Positions 49,277 through 55,585 of a stretch of DNA of 64,000 nt are shown one piece after another. Position 1 is the stretch's first letter. Every line of letters begins with the position of its first letter. The DNA is taken from positions 372,001 to 436,000 of the forward strand of contig NZ_CP016774.1 of assembly GCF_002288105.1 (NCBI RefSeq), written 5' to 3'. The notes beneath the pieces were generated by a model. It ran no database searches. It worked only from the letters and a program-made list of their open reading frames with translations, and was not told the origin of the DNA. A program made the translations under genes and the position numbers. Origin of the DNA: Candidatus Planktophila versatilis (GTDB lineage: Bacteria; Actinomycetota; Actinomycetes; Nanopelagicales; Nanopelagicaceae).

Positions 49277-51127
49277 CTTGCTTATTTGGCCAACAAGGCT
49301 CAATTTCTCGAAGATGCTCACATCATCGAAGACTTGGTCCGCGATTCCGTCAAGGAAAATCTTGGCATCGGAGTGAGTCAGAATGAATACGCCTCTTGGC
49401 GTAATTCACTAGGGAATGGCATGTCCCACATTATTGCCAGCCCTGAAATTCCCGATGATGCAGGAATTGCAATCGAGTACCAGATCAATAAGTTGAAAAA
49501 TAGAATCGACTTTATTGTCTCCGGCAAGGACGCTCAAGGAGAAGAATCGATTGTCATTGTTGAACTAAAGCAGTGGACCGAGGTTGATTACTCAGAATTA
49601 CCTGAACATGTAAATACATTTGTGGGTCAAAAAAAGCGAGATGTAGTCCATCCTTCATATCAGGCTCGCAGTTATGCCAGTTTGCTTGAGATGTATAACG
49701 TATATGTCTATGAGACGCCGGTAAATGTGACCTCATGTGCTTACTTGCATAACTGCCCAGAGCTGGAAGTCGTCAATGATTCTAGGTATGAAGAGGCGCT
49801 GAGAAACACGCCTGTATTTATCAAGGGGCAGAAGAGTGAGATTGTCAGCTTGATAGCGAGCCAGATAAAGACTGGCGATGGCGTTGAGCTATTGCGAAAG
49901 ATTGACGCTGCGCCGACCAGACCGTCACTACAGCTTGCGGAAGCCGTGTCGAGAATGCTGCAGGGTAAAGAAGCATTTGTATTAATTGATGATCAGAAAA
50001 CTGTATTGGAATCAATCGTAAAAGCTGCCCATGATGGTCTTGATGGGAAGAAGCAAGTGCTCATCGTGAGGGGTGGACCGGGAACCGGTAAATCAGTTGT
50101 GGCCATTAATGCGCTCTCTCGTTTGATGGGACAACGACTAATCGCTCGATATGTGACGCCGAATGCTGCACCTCGTGCTGTATTCGAAGTGAACCTCAAG
50201 GGAGCGTTTAAAGGCGGAGAGATTAAGGAGCTTTTTAGTGGCTCAGGTAGTTTCACGGGAATTGAGGAAAGTGATTTTGACATCCTGATTGTGGATGAAG
50301 CTCATCGGCTGAAGTTAAGAACACAGTATTCAAAAGGTGGCGATAACCAGATTCGTGAAGTAATCCACGCTGCAAAGACTTCTGTATTTTTCATTGACGA
50401 GGCTCAGAAAGTGACCTGGAAAGATATCGGTGAAGTTTCAGAAATTGAGAAATTTGCCAAGTCCATGAATGCTGAAGTGAAGCACCTGGAGCTCAAATCT
50501 CAGTTCCGATGCAATGGATCAGATGGATACATGACCTGGATTGATGAAGTTTTAGGTGTTATTGCAGATGAAGAAACGACTTATCCAGAGTCAAGTTATG
50601 ACTTCAAGATCTTCACTAATCCATCAGAGTTGTATAAGGAGATTAGAAGCAAGAATGAGATCAACAACAAGTCCAGAATGCTTGCCGGATACTGCTGGGA
50701 TTGGGTAAGCAAAAACAATCCCAAACTCGACGACATTACCTTCCCTGAGTTTGATTTCTCAGCTAAGTGGAACTTGGAATCTCGGGGAAGTGCTTGGATT
50801 ATCGACCCAAACTCCATTGAAGATATCGGCTGTATTCACACTTCACAGGGCCTAGAACTGGATTATGTCGGAGTGATCGTGGGCCCTGATTTCAAGATCG
50901 AAGGTGGCGAGCTAGTTTCGGATCCAGAAGGACGGGCGAGCACGGATGTCTCACTTCATGGATACAAAAAGGAAATGAAGGAAGACCCAATAAGTGCGGG
51001 TGCCAAAGCCGACCAAATAATTAGGAATACCTACAGAACCCTCATGACTCGCGGAATGAAGGGTTGCTATATTTACTGCACTGATCCAGAGGTTGCTAAG
51101 TATTTCCAAAATCGACTGAGTAGATAG
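49274..51127 (+). CDS. DUF2075 family ATPase/helicase-like protein
   Basis: A 617-aa protein. The N-terminal ~200 residues resemble a nuclease-like domain (EYQINKLKNRIDFIVSG, then IVIVELKQW, a possible D...E-x-K). The middle and C-terminal part is the DUF2075 P-loop domain: Walker A RGGPGTGKSV, Walker B DILIVDEAHR, then FFIDEAQKV, and helicase-like LKSQFRCNGSD, CIHTSQGLELDYVGV and YRTLMTRGMKG. It is related to superfamily 1 helicases. Paired 8 bp upstream of a MazG-like gene, an arrangement seen in other bacteria. Likely a nucleic-acid-acting defence or repair protein. Confidence 0.85.
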   Translation: MLAYLANKAQFLEDAHIIEDLVRDSVKENLGIGVSQNEYASWRNSLGNGMSHIIASPEIPDDAGIAIEYQINKLKNRIDFIVSGKDAQGEESIVIVELKQWTEVDYSELPEHVNTFVGQKKRDVVHPSYQARSYASLLEMYNVYVYETPVNVTSCAYLHNCPELEVVNDSRYEEALRNTPVFIKGQKSEIVSLIASQIKTGDGVELLRKIDAAPTRPSLQLAEAVSRMLQGKEAFVLIDDQKTVLESIVKAAHDGLDGKKQVLIVRGGPGTGKSVVAINALSRLMGQRLIARYVTPNAAPRAVFEVNLKGAFKGGEIKELFSGSGSFTGIEESDFDILIVDEAHRLKLRTQYSKGGDNQIREVIHAAKTSVFFIDEAQKVTWKDIGEVSEIEKFAKSMNAEVKHLELKSQFRCNGSDGYMTWIDEVLGVIADEETTYPESSYDFKIFTNPSELYKEIRSKNEINNKSRMLAGYCWDWVSKNNPKLDDITFPEFDFSAKWNLESRGSAWIIDPNSIEDIGCIHTSQGLELDYVGVIVGPDFKIEGGELVSDPEGRASTDVSLHGYKKEMKEDPISAGAKADQIIRNTYRTLMTRGMKGCYIYCTDPEVAKYFQNRLSR

Positions 51128-51135
51128 GTTCTCTC

Positions 51136-51444
51136 GTGAGTGAAATAAATGAATTGAAATCAGAAATTCGCGCTTTTGCAGATGCGCGCGATTGGGCGAT
51201 CTTTCACACCCCGAAGAATTTATCAATGGCGGTAGCGGGTGAGGCTGGAGAACTCGTATCTGAATTTCAATGGCTGACCGCCGAAGAATCCAAGAAAGAA
51301 AACCTGGACGCGGAGAAGTTAAACGATATAAAGATGGAGATTGCTGATGTGGCGCTCTATCTATTCAGACTAAGTGACGTTTTAGATGTTGATCTTGCTG
51401 AAGTGATGCGCGAAAAAATGAAAATCAATGAGGAACGTTTCTAA
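51136..51444 (+). CDS. MazG-like nucleotide pyrophosphohydrolase
   Basis: A 102-aa all-alpha NTP pyrophosphohydrolase of the MazG/dCTPase (RS21-C6-like) group, which hydrolyses (d)NTPs to monophosphate and pyrophosphate. The metal-binding motifs are visible: AGEAGELVSEFQW (E-x2-E) and EIADVALYLFRLSD (E-x2-D). GTG start 8 bp after the DUF2075 stop, so it belongs to the same unit. Nucleotide-pool control is a known defence theme, but the natural substrate is unknown. Confidence 0.88.
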   Translation: MSEINELKSEIRAFADARDWAIFHTPKNLSMAVAGEAGELVSEFQWLTAEESKKENLDAEKLNDIKMEIADVALYLFRLSDVLDVDLAEVMREKMKINEERF

Positions 51445-51447
51445 CTG

Positions 51448-52125
51448 TTACTGACCAATTTCGGCAACAACCCCACCCAACACCGGCCGCACCGCATCCG
51501 CCTCTTTCTCCAGCTTATGCAACTCATCTAAGAGCGCTCCATAGCCTTTTTCATTGACTACCGTTGCCGAGCCTAGGAATCTATTGAATTCTCGCCCGGT
51601 TCTCACACTAAAGCGCACTCCTGATGTCTTTTGTCGGTTTGAAACGCTTAGGAAGTAATCAGATTCATCATCTGTGGTGGAGGCCATCAGGAGTTTGTCG
51701 AAGTCCCATTCCCGAGTGTGGTTGGGGCCAGTGAAGATGAGCCGTTCGGTGGTGAGCATGACAACGCCTTGATCCTTATCCATCTGTTGCTCTTCACCAG
51801 GTACTACTTGTCCGCGCATCGCACCCACGCGAAAGCGAATGCCAGCACCTACCGGGATGCTGACCCCGGTGGAGCCACCAACGTATTGAGATGGTGTGCG
51901 ACCTGTTTCATGAAAGATGCCTGTGGCAGACCAGAGTGTGTGTTCACCAGGTTTTTGCATCAGTGAGTTAGGTACTGAGTCTTCACCTTTGGATGCTGCA
52001 GTAAAGACGGTGATGAGTTTGGTTAGCGTTGCGCGATCATCTTCCCAGTCGGCAAGTGCTGCGCTGTGTGCTTTAGCGGCAGCTGTTGCTGCCCGCTTTG
52101 CTTTGAAATCTGCGAAGAAGCCCAT
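51448..52125 (-). CDS. Hypothetical protein, 225 aa, PH-like beta domain
   Basis: A helical N-terminus (about 1-45, Ala/Lys-rich) is followed by a beta domain with GVVMLTTERLIFTGPNHTREWDF, a strand pattern typical of bacterial PH/GRAM-like domains, and a C-terminal helix. No signal peptide or catalytic motif. The gene converges on the MazG-like gene with 3 bp between stops. A decayed related fragment lies at 49102-49233 on the other side of the DUF2075/MazG pair. Confidence 0.68.
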   Translation of the reverse strand: MGFFADFKAKRAATAAAKAHSAALADWEDDRATLTKLITVFTAASKGEDSVPNSLMQKPGEHTLWSATGIFHETGRTPSQYVGGSTGVSIPVGAGIRFRVGAMRGQVVPGEEQQMDKDQGVVMLTTERLIFTGPNHTREWDFDKLLMASTTDDESDYFLSVSNRQKTSGVRFSVRTGREFNRFLGSATVVNEKGYGALLDELHKLEKEADAVRPVLGGVVAEIGQ

Positions 52126-52171
52126 GGGGTAAGGGTAGTCACTGGCAGTGACATTTAGGGTTTGTGGGAAT

Positions 52172-52203
52172 AAAAAACCCGCAGATCACTCTGCGGGTTT
52201 TTC
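52172..52203. terminator. Bidirectional Rho-independent terminator
   Basis: AAAAACCCGCAGA-TCAC-TCTGCGGGTTTTT is a near-perfect hairpin with T runs on both strands. It lies between the 225-aa gene start (leftward) and the small membrane protein genes (leftward), so it ends the transcript of 52405-52783. Confidence 0.9.
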
Positions 52204-52282
52204 TCTGTAGCTCGCGCTAGAGAGCACCACTCTGACGTTACAGAAAATATAGCGCACTAGATACTACTTAGCGAAGGTCCTT

Positions 52283-52405
52283 CTATTCGAAATCTCCACC
52301 ACGACCAGTTAAGCGCTCACGCTTTTTAGAAGGTCTATCTGCTCGCGTGACAAGAAAGAGAACTGCCACGGAGTAGATAGCAATGAGCGCTAGACCAATA
52401 CGCAT
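52283..52405 (-). CDS. 40-aa single-span membrane protein
   Basis: ATG at 52405 encodes one hydrophobic helix (IGLALIAIYSVAVLFLV) followed by a basic, hydrophilic tail (RADRPSKKRERLTGRGG). The start lies 3 bp after the stop of the 124-aa membrane protein, so the pair forms a unit that ends at the strong terminator. Function unknown. Confidence 0.62.
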   Translation of the reverse strand: MRIGLALIAIYSVAVLFLVTRADRPSKKRERLTGRGGDFE

Positions 52406-52408
52406 AAT

Positions 52409-52783
52409 TTAGCCTAGAACTGCCCAGACAACGAGGGCGAAGGTGGCAATGCCAATTCCAACGATGGCGATAGCTGATAGTGAGAGCAGACCACGTGAGT
52501 CGGCAATTTTCTTGGTGAGCGCGTTCTGCTCTGATGCTGCTCTGATGTCAATGATGAGTGCTTCGCCTTCGCGCACGGCGGCGTATTGCGAAATGATGGC
52601 CAGGATTCCAGTTGCTGCTGCAACTCCGATGGCAAGGAATTTAGCGCCATCTGTGGCGTTTTCAAAGGCGCCGATTGCAGCTAAGACAAAGATGCCGATC
52701 AGAACTAGTGCTGGTGCTACCTGTGCCTGAATGATCTGTGAGCGCATCTGATTCCACTGATAAATTAAATCTTGTGCTTTCAT
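52409..52783 (-). CDS. Small membrane protein, 124 aa
   Basis: Three predicted membrane helices at about residues 21-41, 46-64 and 100-122, with a soluble helix between the second and third (REGEALIIDIRAASEQNALT). A Shine-Dalgarno-like GGGAATT precedes the ATG at 52783. Unrecognised family; conserved-looking small genes like this often sit near lexA in actinobacteria, but I cannot assign a role. Confidence 0.68.
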   Translation of the reverse strand: MKAQDLIYQWNQMRSQIIQAQVAPALVLIGIFVLAAIGAFENATDGAKFLAIGVAAATGILAIISQYAAVREGEALIIDIRAASEQNALTKKIADSRGLLSLSAIAIVGIGIATFALVVWAVLG

Positions 52784-52901
52784 GGGTAATTCCCTCTCTT
52801 TAGGCAGCCAGTACTGCTGCAGGTATCCACGGCGGACAGGGCAAAGGCTAAGGGATGGCCAGCGTGGGCGCTATCTCAAAACGGTGAACGGCAGCGGAAA
52901 A

Positions 52902-53020
52902 TTAAGCCTCAATCAGCGGCTGCGCCGCATCTGAGAGGCGAAAGCCGACACTTCGAATAACGGAGATGACTTCTGGGCCGCCGCCTTCGCGTAAGTAAGT
53001 GAACAACCTAGGAAGAAGTT
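52902..53020 (-). pseudogene. Possible C-terminal fragment of an OmpR-family response regulator
   Basis: Leftward, this frame reads LFTYLREGGGPEVISVIRSV, then GFRLSDAAQPLIEA and a stop. The Y-L-R ... I-R-S-V-G-F-R-L pattern is the recognition-helix end and wing of an OmpR/PhoB winged helix. No start, receiver domain or upstream frame is present; it lies immediately downstream of lexA. Similarity judged by eye. Confidence 0.45.
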
Positions 53021-53030
53021 GAGAGCTCTT

Positions 53031-53660
53031 TTATAAAGAACGCAGTACCGCTGTGACTATTCCTAATACTTCACACGCGTCACCATCGATAGGAGCAAAG
53101 TCGCTATTGGCAGGAAGTAACCAGATGTGGCCACCCTTGCGCGAGAAGGTCTTAACGGTGGCTTCGCCATCAATCATCGCTGCCACGATCTCGCCATTGT
53201 TGGCATCTTTTTGTTGGCGAATAACAACATAGTCACCATCGCAGATGGCGGCATCGATCATTGATTCACCTTTGACTTGCAACATGAAGAGATCACCTTT
53301 GCCGACAAGTGATTCAGGTAGTGGCATGGTGGCCTCTACTTGTTGATCTGCAGTAATGGGAATACCGGCAGCGATTGCGCCAACCAGTGGAATAAAGCGG
53401 GTCTTATCTGTGTGGGCGCCGGCGCCGGTGAGGTGCTCCGGTAGGACAACTTCCATGGCCCGGCCGCGGTTCTCATCGCGGCGGATGAATCCCTTCTCTT
53501 CCAAGATATCGAGCTGGTATTTCACCGATGCGGGGGAGTTAAGGCCGGCGGCATCGCCAATTTCTCGCATAGAGGGGGCATAGCCCTGGGATTCGGATGA
53601 GGTCTTGATGAATTCAAGGATGGTGATCTGGCGAGCTGAGAGCTCGGGCTTTGTGGTCAT
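53031..53660 (-). CDS. lexA: LexA repressor (SOS regulator)
   Basis: Represses SOS genes and self-cleaves when RecA is activated. ATG at 53660 gives 209 aa starting [19 protein letters not shown]; the frame is open further upstream but those residues are not LexA-like. The N-terminal winged helix ([20 protein letters not shown]) is followed by the cleavage region ([10 protein letters not shown], Ala-Gly bond) and the Ser/Lys protease dyad (Ser in QVKGESM, Lys in ATVKTFSR). Two LexA boxes lie in its divergent promoter region, so it represses itself. Confidence 0.95.
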   Translation of the reverse strand: MTTKPELSARQITILEFIKTSSESQGYAPSMREIGDAAGLNSPASVKYQLDILEEKGFIRRDENRGRAMEVVLPEHLTGAGAHTDKTRFIPLVGAIAAGIPITADQQVEATMPLPESLVGKGDLFMLQVKGESMIDAAICDGDYVVIRQQKDANNGEIVAAMIDGEATVKTFSRKGGHIWLLPANSDFAPIDGDACEVLGIVTAVLRSL

Positions 53661-53691
53661 ACACATATTCTTCCACAGGTTGGGGATAAAT

Positions 53692-53707
53692 TCAAACAAA
53701 TGTTCGA
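53692..53707. promoter_or_regulatory. LexA box 1 (near lexA)
   Basis: TCAAACAAATGTTCGA matches the TCGAAC-N4-GTTCGA consensus with one mismatch, 32 bp before the lexA start codon. Confidence 0.75.
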
Positions 53708-53750
53708 AAATAACTTGCAGGTGTCGGTGGGGGCAGGTATGGTTTACCCA

Positions 53751-53766
53751 TCGAACAAGTGTTCGA
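53751..53766. promoter_or_regulatory. LexA box 2 (near the LysM gene), perfect consensus
   Basis: TCGAACAAGTGTTCGA is a perfect match to TCGAAC-N4-GTTCGA, 43 bp before the LysM start and 91 bp before the lexA start. It can control both divergent genes. Confidence 0.9.
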
Positions 53767-53808
53767 AAACCTTCCCCAAGGTTTAAGCAGTAGCAGGAGC
53801 TGAGAACC

Positions 53809-54168
53809 ATGAGCGCTATAACCCTTACAAATCAAGGAGTTTACGCAAGTAACGCTAACTTCCGTCCGTCCGGCACCCAGTTAAATCGCCGTGGTCGTCT
53901 AGCTCGAACCCTCGTGGTGCTCTCTCTTGCCATCGTTTTAGCATCCCTTGTCAGCGCCAAAGCTGGGGCTGGCACCGAGGTAGTTCCGGCCGCTGCCGGC
54001 TCATTTATCACAATCACTGTGGCTCCCGGTGAGACCTTGTGGTCACTAGCCGCCCGCGTTGAGCATGATGGAGATCTGCGCTCGCTCGTCTCAGAGATTG
54101 TTTCAGTCAACTCACTGGCATCAGTTGATCTCACAGCTGGCCAGAAGATCCGCATCCCGCTGAAGTAG
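53809..54168 (+). CDS. LysM-domain membrane protein, probable SOS cell-division inhibitor
   Basis: A 119-aa protein with a short cytoplasmic N-terminus, one membrane helix (about residues 33-53) and an external C-terminal LysM domain ([17 protein letters not shown], ending AGQKIRIPL) that binds peptidoglycan. The divergent position next to lexA and the perfect LexA box fit the SOS-induced division inhibitors of this layout, such as ChiZ/Rv2719c in mycobacteria and YneA in Bacillus. Function is inferred from family and context; no catalytic hydrolase motif is visible. Confidence 0.82.
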   Translation: MSAITLTNQGVYASNANFRPSGTQLNRRGRLARTLVVLSLAIVLASLVSAKAGAGTEVVPAAAGSFITITVAPGETLWSLAARVEHDGDLRSLVSEIVSVNSLASVDLTAGQKIRIPLK

Positions 54169-54184
54169 GTGCTAACCTTTACCT

Positions 54185-54475
54185 ATGGCTTCTAAGGTAA
54201 AGAGTAAGAAGAAAGTTTCTGCACCGAAAACTCGAGCCGGTCGTACATCCACAAGTCGTATTAGTTCCAAGAACCAAGTGACCATACCCGTAGATATCCT
54301 ACGAACAGTTGGATTACAGGCAGGAGATGATGTGGAATTTGCATTCAATGACGCTGGTTTTATCGAGGTACGCAAAGTGGAAGAGAAGAATTTATTTCTT
54401 GAGCTCTCTCGCGTTGCGGGGGATACCTATCGCGGCTTTAACCTGGAAGAAGAGAGAAAACTTAATTGGGATTAG
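54185..54475 (+). CDS. AbrB/SpoVT-type antitoxin
   Basis: A 96-aa protein. After a basic Lys-rich lead, residues 28-62 form a SpoVT-AbrB swapped-hairpin DNA-binding domain (RISSKNQVTIPVDILRTVGL, then GDDVEF). The acidic C-terminal part is the likely toxin-binding arm. It overlaps the start of the PIN gene by 10 bp, the usual antitoxin-toxin order, and it probably represses its own operon. Confidence 0.85.
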   Translation: MASKVKSKKKVSAPKTRAGRTSTSRISSKNQVTIPVDILRTVGLQAGDDVEFAFNDAGFIEVRKVEEKNLFLELSRVAGDTYRGFNLEEERKLNWD

Positions 54476-54843
54476 TGCTTCTGGACTCATCAGTTTTGAT
54501 TGCAATTCTTAATCCGGAAGATAAACATCATCAGATTGCAGTGGATAGCTTTTCAGAGTCACATCGCTATCAATTCTCGGCCCTATCCATCACTGAAGTT
54601 CTACCCGCTGCCTTTAAGGCAGGTACCTCCCAGGCCGTCATGGGAAAACTGCTGCAGATAGCCACCGAGATCATCGCCCTCGATAGCCAGATTGCCGAGC
54701 TGGCAGCCTCGATCCGCGTGAGCCAAGGACTAAAAACTCCCGATGCGATTATTAGCGCCAGTGCCACCCAGACCAAAGCCCAGCTCTGGACCCTAGATGC
54801 CAAGCTCGCCAAGGCTCACAAAGGCGCTCGCCTGCTGGCATAA
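54466..54843 (+). CDS. PIN-domain ribonuclease toxin (VapC-like)
   Basis: A 125-aa PIN domain with acidic residues in LLDSSVLIAIL, SITEVLP and KTPDAIISASA, the metal-binding set of VapC-type RNases. TTG at 54466 overlaps the antitoxin gene; GTG at 54475 would also fit and shortens the product by three residues. Likely cleaves specific RNAs when freed from the antitoxin. Confidence 0.85.
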   Translation: MGLVLLDSSVLIAILNPEDKHHQIAVDSFSESHRYQFSALSITEVLPAAFKAGTSQAVMGKLLQIATEIIALDSQIAELAASIRVSQGLKTPDAIISASATQTKAQLWTLDAKLAKAHKGARLLA

Positions 54844-54916
54844 GGCTCATCCAGTTGCGACACGCGAAAGAGATCAGCGCTTCATCCTGCAGAGTCTCAA
54901 GAAATACTTTATAGTT

Positions 54917-54966
54917 CCCACTAGATGTAGGGGTCGAAAGCAATAAAACTTCCATAAGTAGTGTTT
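54917..54966. promoter_or_regulatory. Possible NrdR boxes upstream of nrdR
   Basis: CCCACTAGATGTAGGG (54917) and TCCATAAGTAGTGTTT (54951) each resemble the NrdR box (ACACWATATSTAGTGT-like) and lie 34 bp apart, about three helical turns. Matches are imperfect. Confidence 0.3.
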
Positions 54967-55042
54967 TTACGGTAGTTTTACCAATTCACCAATACATGCA
55001 TTTATTGGAAATTCTAGGTATTTCGAAGGGAGACACGCCGAG

Positions 55043-55582
55043 ATGATTTGCCCGTTCTGCAGACACGATGATTCCAGAGTCGTTGACTCTCGTCCGGTCG
55101 TTGATGGCACAGAAATCCGCCGCCGCCGGGAATGCCCTAAGTGTGGTCAGCGCTTTTCCACCCAAGAGGTGGCACTGCTTAACATCATCAAGCGATCAGG
55201 GGCCACTGAGCCATTTAGCCGCGAGAAGGTTCTTGTCGGCGTGCGCAAGGCGTGCCAAGGTCGCCCAGTAGATGAAGATGATTTGGTTTTACTTGCCCAG
55301 CGAGTTGAAGAGACCCTTCGCGGAACCGGGCAAGCAGAAATCGAAGCTCAAGAAGTAGGAATGGCAATTCTTGCGCCACTACGCGAACTCGATGAGGTGG
55401 CCTACCTCCGATACGCATCCGTGTACCGTAACTTTGCCTCCCTTGAAGATTTTGAAGGTGAGATAGCACTTCTCCGCGCGCTACCTTCAAATGTAAATCA
55501 GGTAACACCAGCAGCACAAGTGCGACAAGTACAAACACCAGAAAAATCAACAGCAACACTTAATCAGAAGACGGGGAAATAA
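55043..55582 (+). CDS. nrdR: Transcriptional repressor NrdR
   Basis: Controls ribonucleotide reductase genes by sensing dATP/ATP. It has the N-terminal zinc ribbon ([17 protein letters not shown], then CPKCGQRF) and the ATP-cone domain from about residue 46 ([20 protein letters not shown]). The usual length is about 150 aa; this one has 179 with a Thr/Gln-rich tail that may be disordered. The nrdJ gene starts 3 bp after its stop, so it is co-transcribed with its target. Confidence 0.94.
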   Translation: MICPFCRHDDSRVVDSRPVVDGTEIRRRRECPKCGQRFSTQEVALLNIIKRSGATEPFSREKVLVGVRKACQGRPVDEDDLVLLAQRVEETLRGTGQAEIEAQEVGMAILAPLRELDEVAYLRYASVYRNFASLEDFEGEIALLRALPSNVNQVTPAAQVRQVQTPEKSTATLNQKTGK

Positions 55583-55585
55583 CAC

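Noticed and set aside
54844-55042. Cobalamin riboswitch for nrdJ
   Set aside because: No B12-box-like or conserved core sequence could be found before nrdR or nrdJ; only weak NrdR-box-like sites.
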